From Cryomorphaceae bacterium (GTDB lineage Bacteria; Bacteroidota; Bacteroidia; Flavobacteriales_G; Salibacteraceae), in contig PXEK01000140.1 in assembly GCA_003564735.1 (NCBI GenBank), positions 1 to 7,229 on the forward strand: DNA of 7,229 bases, written 5' to 3'. The notes under the pieces are model-generated. The model was not told the DNA's origin. It ran no database searches and saw only the letters and a list, made by a program, of their open reading frames with translations. Each line of letters begins with the position of its first letter. The stretch's first letter is position 1. Positions 1 through 6,037 of this stretch are shown piece after piece. A program made the position numbers and the translations under genes.

Positions 1-401
1 CGCCGTTTTCTTTTAAGTGGAATACCGGTGAAACCGGTCAAACCATCTTTACCGATCGCCCTGAATATTTTTCGTATTCTGTTACTGTAACTGACGCAAA
101 CAACTGCATTGAGGTGTGGGACTTTTCCACCGGTACAAATGACCTTAAAATTATTGACAGAGTAAACGTTTACCCTAATCCAAATGACGGTCTATTCAAC
201 ATCGAGTTCTCTAACTTAAATGATGAATTTACCATTACGTTGAGAAATATAGGTGGTCAAATTGTAGGTGCTGAAAGAGTTACTGTAAACGGTTCGGATG
301 TTCACGTGATGAACTATGATAACTTATCAAGCGGGATATATCTTCTAGAGGTAACTTCCGCTGAAGGTTCAAGAGCTGTTTACCGACTTTCTATTAAGTA
401 A
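1..401 (+). CDS. T9SS-secreted protein with SprB-like repeat, C-terminal end only (5' partial)
   Basis: Only the last 132 residues are in the window; the reading frame enters at base 3 and stays open to the TAA at 399-401. The first ~36 residues (PFSFKWNTGETG ... YSVTVTDANNC) match the end of an SprB-like repeat, a small immunoglobulin-like module common in Bacteroidota adhesins. After a short linker comes a type A T9SS C-terminal sorting domain, beginning VNVYPNPNDG and ending in the usual LSSGIYLLEV and RLSIK strands. In this family the sorting domain directs an outer-membrane-translocated protein through the T9SS and is removed at the surface. By hand alignment about 47 of the last 82 residues equal those of the next gene (640-3252), and the SprB part also aligns, so the two are tandem paralogs. 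The ATG at 114 is internal, not a start. N-terminal content and total length are unknown. The export class is well supported; the specific function is not recognisable. Confidence 0.9.
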   Translation, partial: PFSFKWNTGETGQTIFTDRPEYFSYSVTVTDANNCIEVWDFSTGTNDLKIIDRVNVYPNPNDGLFNIEFSNLNDEFTITLRNIGGQIVGAERVTVNGSDVHVMNYDNLSSGIYLLEVTSAEGSRAVYRLSIK

Positions 402-421
402 TCTTTGGTATATTTCAACTT

Positions 422-458
422 AAAAAGCGGAGTAACCGCCCGATACCCGGCTTTTTTT
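422..458 (+). terminator. Probable intrinsic terminator of the first T9SS gene
   Basis: An outer stem AAAAAGC (422-428) pairs with GCTTTTT (450-456). It continues through G429-C448, G430-C447 and GTA/TAC (432-434 with 444-446), leaving single-base bulges at A431 and G449 and a 9-nt loop. The T tract runs on to 458 and a second T-rich stretch follows at about 461-472. It begins 20 nt after the stop codon, as expected for a terminator. The bulges make it weaker than the hairpin at 3271-3305. Confidence 0.7.
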
Positions 459-478
459 ACTTTATTTTTTTTCAAAAC

Positions 479-492
479 ATTTACCGGTAAAT
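479..492. promoter_or_regulatory. Perfect 14-bp palindrome, possible operator
   Basis: ATTTACCGGTAAAT is identical to its own reverse complement over all 14 bases, without a spacer. It lies between the terminator of the first T9SS gene and the start of the second, about 148 bp upstream of the ATG at 640. Dimeric regulators often bind such sites, but no regulator gene is in the window and no second copy was seen in the intergenic regions. A role is inferred only from symmetry and position. Confidence 0.3.
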
Positions 493-604
493 AAACGACA
501 ATAGTTGTTCTGGAGTTTAAAACATTAATTTTCATACGTATAGGTGTTTTCGTCTAGCTGGAGGAAAAAATAAATTGAATGCAAACTACGTTTAAAGAAA
601 ATAT

Positions 605-612
605 TACCTTTA
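605..612 (+). promoter_or_regulatory. Candidate -7 element for the 870-residue T9SS protein gene
   Basis: TTACCTTTACGG contains TACCTTTA, which matches the Bacteroidota -7 consensus TAnnTTTG except at the last base. It sits 27 nt before the ATG at 640, giving a short leader. The nearest TTG (575-577) is 27 nt upstream, longer than the usual 17-23 nt spacing, so no convincing -33 element was found. The start region AAAAAGACAAAAACT is A-rich without a Shine-Dalgarno motif, which is normal for this phylum. Confidence 0.35.
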
Positions 613-639
613 CGGCCGAAAATTAAAAAGACAAAAACT

Positions 640-3252
640 ATGAAAAAACATGTACTTTCTGCGATTGCTGTAAGTTTCGGAGTAGGTTCTTTGGTTGCCC
701 AAGTTCAAGAGGTAGACCAAAAGCAATTTCCGATTATGAACAGTGCACAACTCTCGGTAGAGGGAGATGTGGTAGGTGGTAATTCCCTATTCACAAGAGG
801 TGGAGGTAATTCACCTGCTATTTCATCATTTGGTGATACTGTATTTTTTGAAACTTTTAGTGACGGTTTGAACGGAGACCCCGGTAACGGTAGCTGGACA
901 AATGTTGGCTCGGCTAGTTGGGAATACAGAGGCCCCGGTACTACACCCGATATCAGTGTAGGTTCCCGAGGTGCATATGTAGGTACCCGAGGCCCGATTC
1001 AATCTCTTACGCCCGCTAACGGTTTTATGATTTTCGATTCGGATTATTTGGATAATAACGGGAATTCGAACACTATGGGGCAGGGTACCAATCCCACACC
1101 GCACATGGGTATAATTGAATCTCCAACCATTGACTTCTCAGGGTATGCAAGTATGTTCCTGGATATGCGTTCTTCTTTCAGAAGGTTCCAAGCAACCTGT
1201 TATATGGTGTTTTCTTTGGATAACGGAGCCACTTGGACTGATACCCTGCATATTTATGATGCAGACTTTACCGTAAACTCTGCAACACCTTCAGATGCAA
1301 GGGTTCTTGAACCTTTACCTCCTGCAGTTCCCGGCAATTCACAAGTCAAAGTGCGAGTGGTATTTGATGGTCAAACAGAGTCGAACGCAAATGGAAGCGG
1401 TTACTACTACTGGATGATTGATGATTTGTATTTTGTTGAAGCTCCTGATAATGAACTGGAACTTTTAGACGTTTATTTAGGTTCCAACAGAACTCAGTTC
1501 TTTGGTAACATTCCTTATCGTCATGCTAAAGAAGATACCGTTTTTGTAAGTGGTTGGATTCGAAATAACGGGACCGTTGCGCAACCCAACTCGCGCATTG
1601 ATACCTACTTTAACGGAAACTTAGAAAATGCTTCTCAAGATATTACAAGCCTACCCGGGTCGAGAGACTCACTTAATAATAACGGGTTTATTGTGTTGGA
1701 TAAACCTTCTGTTCCATACACTGCTAATTTCGTGGTAGCTTCTGATTTACCAAGCCAATTACCCGAGAATGACACGATTTCAATGCGTTTTAATATCACT
1801 GACTCGATCTATTCAAGAGCGGCCGATCATTTTACTCGCGATAACGGTAATTTTTATCAAGGCTATAACTATGCTATTGGAACTATGTTCCCATTCGCTG
1901 AGCCTGATACAATTAAGTCGGTAGATATTTATTTCTCTCGATTTACCTCAGAAAGGAACCCTAGCGTAATTATTACGGTTTGGGACGGTGCTTTCAACCC
2001 TATCGAAACTATGTTCACTACCATTACACCTAACATGGTAGGTAACTGGGCTAATTTTGATATCAACGATGTGCCTGTTCAGGCAGGTCAGCAGGTAACC
2101 GTTGGTTGGGAAACTGTTGGAGGCTCTGTTTCTTGGGCCCAAGGTCAAGACGGGGCAGATCCTCAAACGGTTTTTGTTCGTCCTGATAACTCAGCAGGAA
2201 CTTGGTTCTTTTCAACAACGGCTAATCCCAAAATCAGGCTGAATGTATCAGCGGGCGATTGTCCAACTATTACAGGTACGGTAAGTAATGTTCAGGATGC
2301 AGGATGTGGTTTAGCCGACGGTTCTGCCACGGTAACTCCGGATGATCCCAATAATACGGTTCTTTGGCCCGATAATACTACCGGAGAGACTAACAGTGCT
2401 CTCGCAGCCGGAGTCTATCAAGTTTCATTGATTGATGATAACAATTGTGTAGGTGAAGTTGAGGTAGTAATCGACAATGTAGGTGGCCCTCAAAGACAAG
2501 GTTCAGGTGTGGATGTTGCACAAGAAATATCTTGTAATCAAGCTAATGATCCCGATGGTACTTTGAGTAATGACGGAGCTCTCGATCCTCAGTTTTCCGG
2601 TGGTACGCCGCCTTACACATTTTCTTGGACGGGAGGTTCTACTACAAGTGATTCCGCAGGCACAGGTCGTTTGGAAGGCCTTGGTGCAGGTTCTTACCGA
2701 GTAACCGTTACAGATGCTAACAATTGTGAGGCATTTAGCCAAGGATTTGTGACACTTATTCCCCCTACGCAAATGATAGTAGATGCAAATCACGTGACTG
2801 CAAATCCTGCAGGTACAATCACGGCATCGGTTACTTCCGGCGGTGTTGCTCCTTTCACTTTTGAGTGGAATACAGGCGCAACGGGTGAAACCGTTACTTC
2901 TGACGAGCCCGAGCCGTTTACTTATGAGGTTACTGTTACTGATGATAACGGATGTGTGGCTGAAACTACCAACCAGCCGGTTAACGTTGGAGATGTATCT
3001 TTAAACTCAGGAATTAAGGTTTACCCCAACCCTAATGACGGCATGTTTAACGTTGAGTTTACAGACCTTAACGGAACTTACAGCATTAACCTGAGAAATG
3101 TGGTAGGTCAGGTTGTAGCGCAAGAGCGAGTAAACGTAAACGGTAGAAACGTTACTACAATGAACCTCGATAACCTGTCGTCAGGTCTTTACTTACTTGA
3201 AGTAATTGACGACAAAGGCAATCGCGCAGTTCATAAACTTACTGTGAAGTAA
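640..3252 (+). CDS. T9SS-secreted multidomain protein with MAM-like domain, SprB-like repeats and type A sorting domain
   Basis: This 870-residue protein is probably exported by Sec and then the T9SS to the cell surface or medium. Residues 1-20 form a signal peptide (MKKH, hydrophobic core, likely cleavage VA-Q). Residues ~60-270 resemble a MAM/concanavalin-like jelly roll: FFETFSDGL near the start, FSLDNGATW in the middle and YYYWMIDDLYF at the end, a pattern common in Bacteroidota surface proteins. Residues ~272-387 look like a CARDB/immunoglobulin-type module (VFVSGWIRNNGTV). Residues ~393-540 form a beta-rich region I cannot assign. Residues ~541-705 hold two SprB-like repeats (DGSATV and NNC; GGTPPYTFSW, LGAGSYRVTVTDANNC), and ~708-775 a third, degenerate one. 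The sorting domain spans ~791-870 (VYPNPNDGMF to KLTVK). The start is fixed by the signal peptide. No catalytic motif was seen, so an adhesin or matrix role is more likely than an enzyme. It is the paralog of the preceding gene. Confidence 0.9.
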   Translation: MKKHVLSAIAVSFGVGSLVAQVQEVDQKQFPIMNSAQLSVEGDVVGGNSLFTRGGGNSPAISSFGDTVFFETFSDGLNGDPGNGSWTNVGSASWEYRGPGTTPDISVGSRGAYVGTRGPIQSLTPANGFMIFDSDYLDNNGNSNTMGQGTNPTPHMGIIESPTIDFSGYASMFLDMRSSFRRFQATCYMVFSLDNGATWTDTLHIYDADFTVNSATPSDARVLEPLPPAVPGNSQVKVRVVFDGQTESNANGSGYYYWMIDDLYFVEAPDNELELLDVYLGSNRTQFFGNIPYRHAKEDTVFVSGWIRNNGTVAQPNSRIDTYFNGNLENASQDITSLPGSRDSLNNNGFIVLDKPSVPYTANFVVASDLPSQLPENDTISMRFNITDSIYSRAADHFTRDNGNFYQGYNYAIGTMFPFAEPDTIKSVDIYFSRFTSERNPSVIITVWDGAFNPIETMFTTITPNMVGNWANFDINDVPVQAGQQVTVGWETVGGSVSWAQGQDGADPQTVFVRPDNSAGTWFFSTTANPKIRLNVSAGDCPTITGTVSNVQDAGCGLADGSATVTPDDPNNTVLWPDNTTGETNSALAAGVYQVSLIDDNNCVGEVEVVIDNVGGPQRQGSGVDVAQEISCNQANDPDGTLSNDGALDPQFSGGTPPYTFSWTGGSTTSDSAGTGRLEGLGAGSYRVTVTDANNCEAFSQGFVTLIPPTQMIVDANHVTANPAGTITASVTSGGVAPFTFEWNTGATGETVTSDEPEPFTYEVTVTDDNGCVAETTNQPVNVGDVSLNSGIKVYPNPNDGMFNVEFTDLNGTYSINLRNVVGQVVAQERVNVNGRNVTTMNLDNLSSGLYLLEVIDDKGNRAVHKLTVK

Positions 3253-3270
3253 TTCTAATTGAATTCTGTT

Positions 3271-3305
3271 AGAAAAGCCCTCGGTATTCCGAGGGCTTTT
3301 CTTTT
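3271..3305. terminator. Strong bidirectional intrinsic terminator
   Basis: GAAAAGCCCTCGG (3272-3284) pairs perfectly with CCGAGGGCTTTTC (3289-3301) around a TATT loop; A3271-T3302 adds a fourteenth pair. The stem starts 19 nt after the stop of the T9SS gene and is followed by TTTT. Because the A-rich and T-rich arms are symmetric, it can also serve minus-strand transcripts, lying about 100 nt beyond the yraN stop. No other terminator-like hairpin was seen in 3306-3402, so it is the best candidate to end both convergent units. Confidence 0.88.
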
Positions 3306-3402
3306 GACCTTAATGCCGGTTGAACTTTTGTGTGTCGGTTCACAAATTGGCCTCATCGATAGAGTAAGGGTAAAGTTGAATACCGCCAAATCAAGTACAT
3401 TC

Positions 3403-3765
3403 TTAAGGAGAGGGAATAAATGCCTCCTCAATATGGTTTAACGAGGTGCGCTTGGAATTGATTACTACCGCAATAATATCAAACCTGATCTCAGAATCAA
3501 TATCTTTTTCAAGGATATATTGGTTGGCACAGTTGATGATTCGTTTTTGCTTACCCTGTGATACAAACTCCTCAGGCCTGCCAAAGTACTCGTTTACACG
3601 TGTTTTAACTTCTACAATAATGAGTAAATCGTCTTTTTCGGCAATAATGTCCAATTCATCTTTTTTGAAACGATAATTGGTCTCTACTATTTTGTAGCCG
3701 TTTTCTTTTAGGTGTTTTGTGGCGAGTTCTTCACCTTTCTTGCCCAGTTCATTATGATCTGCCAT
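3403..3765 (-). CDS. yraN: UPF0102/YraN family nuclease-fold protein
   Basis: This is a 120-residue protein of the UPF0102 (YraN) family, a small restriction-endonuclease-like fold whose cellular role is not established. Family signatures are clear: MADHNELGKKGEELA at the N-terminus, GYKIVETNYRFKKDELDIIA, then IIVEVKTR and the closing RFDIIAVV strand. Putative metal-binding residues of the D-ExK type are Asp39, Glu52 and Lys54, all present, so nuclease activity is possible but inferred. The start at 3765 is preferred over an in-frame ATG at 3801 because family members begin at about MAxHNxLG. That start gives a 14-bp overlap with the end of ldcA, whereas 3801 would give 50 bp. It is the last gene of the hemL-ldcA-yraN cluster and probably depends on upstream transcription. 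No Shine-Dalgarno sequence is evident. Length is normal for the family. Confidence 0.9.
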   Translation of the reverse strand: MADHNELGKKGEELATKHLKENGYKIVETNYRFKKDELDIIAEKDDLLIIVEVKTRVNEYFGRPEEFVSQGKQKRIINCANQYILEKDIDSEIRFDIIAVVINSKRTSLNHIEEAFIPSP

Positions 3766-4681
3766 GAGTAAACGATATATAGGTGTTATTCTCTTCAACA
3801 TTCAGCTCGGCAGGTTCACCGAACGGAAAGGCCATGTTTTCTTCAATGTGACCCGCCGGAAAGTTAAAACAAACCGGATACTTGTTTTTTGGAATTTTCT
3901 CCGTTATAAGCTCTCGTGTTTTTAGCCTTAACCCACTGTCACTTGTCTTAATATTTGAAAAACCGCCAATGATTAGTCCGGCTAAATCATCAAGTTTACC
4001 TGCGTACTTTAACGTATTCAGCATTCGGTCAACTTTATAGTCGTACTCTGAAACCTCTTCTAAAAATAAAATTTTTCCTCGAGTATCAATATCGCCCTTG
4101 GTACCAATAAGTGAAGTAAATACACTTAAATTCCCACCGGTTACGCAAGCCTTTGCGCCACCTTTAATGTTCTCCGGTTCAGGGTTGAGCTTGTAGTGCA
4201 GCGGTGTACCTTCCAAAACATCAAAGAGAGATTCAAGGGGAGTATTGAAATCGTTTTTAGGGAAGTCGAGGGGCACTGTCGAGTGCACCGATGCGGAGCC
4301 TTTAAGGTGAGCCAGGTTGTGGAAAACGGTAATGTCGCTAAAGCCGCAAATCCATTTTGGTTCTGACCGAAATCCCGACCAACCTAAACGATCTAATAAA
4401 CGGACACTGCCGTAACCTCCTCGGGAACAAATAATAGCTTTTACATCTTCGTTGTCCAGTGCTTTTTGAAAATCGCAAGATCTCTCTTGGTCAGAACCCG
4501 AGAAACGTCCGTAACTCCCTGTTACATTTTCGCCCAACCAAACTTTGTACCCTCTTTTGCGTAGCAGATTAGCTGCATTGTCGATCAACTCCGGATCGAT
4601 GTACTTAGCGGGTGAAGTGATAGCAACCAAGTCTCCTTGTTTTAAAAAAGGAGGACAATTTATTTTATCGGAAAATTTCAT
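3752..4681 (-). CDS. ldcA: LD-carboxypeptidase (muramoyltetrapeptide carboxypeptidase), peptidase family S66
   Basis: The 309-residue protein belongs to family S66, cytoplasmic enzymes that remove the terminal D-Ala from murein tetrapeptides (L,D bond) during peptidoglycan recycling. The N-terminal part carries PPFLKQGDLVAITSPA and SRGGYGSVRLLDRL. The nucleophile is Ser115 in GFSDIT, the acid Glu208 or Glu209 in FLEEVSEYDYKVDRML, and the histidine His278 in FPAGHIEENMAFPFG, so the Ser-Glu-His triad looks complete. No signal peptide is seen, consistent with a cytoplasmic recycling role. The ATG at 4681 is preferred: PPFLKQGD then falls at the usual distance from the start, and AAGAGG lies just upstream. 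An alternative ATG at 4702 would add seven residues. The start lies inside the 3' end of hemL (17-bp overlap), and the end overlaps yraN by 14 bp. The family call is very secure; the exact substrate (tetrapeptide or related L,D bond) is inferred. Confidence 0.93.
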   Translation of the reverse strand: MKFSDKINCPPFLKQGDLVAITSPAKYIDPELIDNAANLLRKRGYKVWLGENVTGSYGRFSGSDQERSCDFQKALDNEDVKAIICSRGGYGSVRLLDRLGWSGFRSEPKWICGFSDITVFHNLAHLKGSASVHSTVPLDFPKNDFNTPLESLFDVLEGTPLHYKLNPEPENIKGGAKACVTGGNLSVFTSLIGTKGDIDTRGKILFLEEVSEYDYKVDRMLNTLKYAGKLDDLAGLIIGGFSNIKTSDSGLRLKTRELITEKIPKNKYPVCFNFPAGHIEENMAFPFGEPAELNVEENNTYISFTHGRS

Positions 4682-5957
4682 CCAGAGCCTCTTGGAATGC
4701 ACTTACGGCATTATTCATATCTTCATCGGTATGGGCCTCGCTGATAAAGCCTACCTCAAAACCGCTTGGACCCAAGTAAACACCGCGTTCAAGCAAAGCC
4801 GCGTGCATTTTCTTGAAAAGTTCACCACTGTTTTCGGGAATACCGTCTGCCGATTGGATTTTTTCTTGTGAAAAAGCAGTCCAAAAAATACTGCCCTTGT
4901 GCGGTAGGGTAACCGGGTAGCCCTTGCTTACGGCGTGCTGCTGCACTTCTCGACAAAAAATATCTGTTTTCATTTCCAGTTCATCGTAAAAGCCCGGTTT
5001 TAAACACTCGCTTATTTGAGCTATACCCGCCGCCATAGCTACCGGGTTTCCCGAAAGTGTTCCCGCTTGATATACCGGGCCTTCAGGAGCAACCGTATTC
5101 ATGACCTCCGCAGATGAGCCGTATGCACCCACAGGCAAGCCTCCACCTATAATTTTACCGTAAGCAGCCACATCCGGTTTAATATTGTAATATCCGGCAG
5201 CTCCTTCGAATCCGATTCTAAATCCTGAAATTACTTCGTCAAAAAACAGCAAAATGCCCTCTCTATCGCATACTTCACGTAAAAACTGTAAATACTCTTT
5301 TTCTTGAAGGAGTAATCCGTTATTGGCGGGAATAGGCTCAAGGGCTATGGCTGCTATTTCACCTTTGTACTTTTTTACCGCCGTTTCTACGGCTTCCTTA
5401 TTGTTTAATGGCAATACAATAGTATCTTCTACCGTGCCTTGGGGAACCCCGGCAGACGAAGATGTGCCCAGCGTAGCTAATCCTGAACCCGCTTTTACCA
5501 GCAGTGAGTCAACATGGCCGTGGTAACACCCTTCAAATTTTATGATTTTATTGCGGCCGGTATATCCTCGAGCCAACCTTATGGCGCTCATGGCAGCCTC
5601 TGTTCCTGAGTTGACAAAACGGATGCGATCTATAAATCGGTGGTTACTTAAAATTAAATCGGCAAGTTCATTTTCTTTCTGTGTAGGCGCACCAAAAGAG
5701 GTGCCGTTGGCGGCCGTTTCGGTAACCGCGTTGAGTACACTTTCATGAGCATGACCTAAAATGAGAGGGCCAAAAGAGCAGCAAAAGTCTATAAATTCGT
5801 TACCGTCTGCATCGGTTATTTTGGAGCCCTTTCCCTTAGTGATGAAAAGGGGAGAGCCGTCAACGCTTTTAAAAGCTCTAACCGGCGAATTAACTCCGCC
5901 GGGGAAATAATTTTTTGCTTGTTCAAAGAGGGCTTTTGATTTTTCTTTGTTCATCAT
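4665..5957 (-). CDS. hemL: Glutamate-1-semialdehyde 2,1-aminomutase
   Basis: HemL (EC 5.4.3.8) is a PLP enzyme that converts glutamate-1-semialdehyde to 5-aminolevulinate, the last step of the C5 route to tetrapyrroles, in the cytoplasm. The 430-residue length is typical. Visible signatures are FPGGVNSPVRAF (18-29), NSGTEAAMSAIRLARGYTGR (116-135), CYHGHVD (144-150), the PLP-site acid Asp240 in FDEVISGFR, the Schiff-base lysine Lys268 in AAYGKIIGGGLPVGAYG, and YQAGTLSGNP (296-305). These separate it from ordinary class III aminotransferases. Two ATGs in tandem (5957 and 5954) are possible starts and differ by one residue. It is the first gene of a minus-strand cluster with ldcA and yraN and is divergent from kynU. 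A -7-like element lies at 6019-6026. No truncation or missing key residue was found; the partner gene hemA is not in the window. Confidence 0.97.
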   Translation of the reverse strand: MMNKEKSKALFEQAKNYFPGGVNSPVRAFKSVDGSPLFITKGKGSKITDADGNEFIDFCCSFGPLILGHAHESVLNAVTETAANGTSFGAPTQKENELADLILSNHRFIDRIRFVNSGTEAAMSAIRLARGYTGRNKIIKFEGCYHGHVDSLLVKAGSGLATLGTSSSAGVPQGTVEDTIVLPLNNKEAVETAVKKYKGEIAAIALEPIPANNGLLLQEKEYLQFLREVCDREGILLFFDEVISGFRIGFEGAAGYYNIKPDVAAYGKIIGGGLPVGAYGSSAEVMNTVAPEGPVYQAGTLSGNPVAMAAGIAQISECLKPGFYDELEMKTDIFCREVQQHAVSKGYPVTLPHKGSIFWTAFSQEKIQSADGIPENSGELFKKMHAALLERGVYLGPSGFEVGFISEAHTDEDMNNAVSAFQEALDEIFR

Positions 5958-5983
5958 GAACCGGGTTTAATTAAGTTTGCATT

Positions 5984-5991
5984 TATATTTA
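5984..5991 (+). promoter_or_regulatory. Candidate -7 element for kynU
   Basis: TATATTTA matches TAnnTTTG except for the last base and lies 46 nt upstream of the kynU ATG. No TTG-type -33 element is found at the usual spacing. A short inverted repeat, AGGAA-AAAG-TTCCT (5994-6007), follows directly and would cover the expected transcription start, where a regulator could act. This is inferred from position only. Confidence 0.25.
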
Positions 5992-6018
5992 CAAGGAAAA
6001 AGTTCCTGTTTTCGGATT

Positions 6019-6026
6019 CAAAATTA
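6019..6026 (-). promoter_or_regulatory. Candidate -7 element for the hemL-ldcA-yraN operon
   Basis: On the minus strand the sequence reads TAATTTTG, a full match to the Bacteroidota -7 consensus TAnnTTTG. It lies 61 nt upstream of the hemL ATG at 5957 and implies a leader of about 50-55 nt. No TTG was found 17-23 nt further upstream, in what is already the kynU coding start. This is the best promoter match in the window. Confidence 0.4.
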
Positions 6027-6037
6027 CGTCGAATAAA

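Noticed and set aside
579..626. Short open frame of 14 codons before the second T9SS gene, with GGAGG upstream, as a possible leader peptide.
   Set aside because: GGAGG (560-564) is 14 nt from the ATG, too far, and the likely -7 element lies inside the frame, so it would not be transcribed from that promoter. No regulatory codon pattern is seen.
826..2793. Three minus-strand open frames (826-1104, 1948-2166, 2503-2793) inside the large secreted protein gene.
   Set aside because: They are antisense to a clearly coding frame with recognisable domains, are rich in cysteine, arginine and threonine as shadow frames often are, and have no start signals.
3332..3402. Weak inverted repeat TTGAAC/GTTCA near 3320-3345 as a separate yraN terminator.
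   Set aside because: The arms are about 5 bp with a long loop and no T tract on the minus strand.
3259..3441. Plus-strand open frame of 60 codons downstream of the T9SS gene.
   Set aside because: It starts from a TTG, runs straight through the strong terminator hairpin, overlaps the yraN end and has no recognisable protein features.
4545..5748. Plus-strand open frames (4545-4871, 5323-5526, 5542-5748) opposite ldcA and hemL.
   Set aside because: They are antisense to conserved enzymes with complete active sites and show no protein family features.
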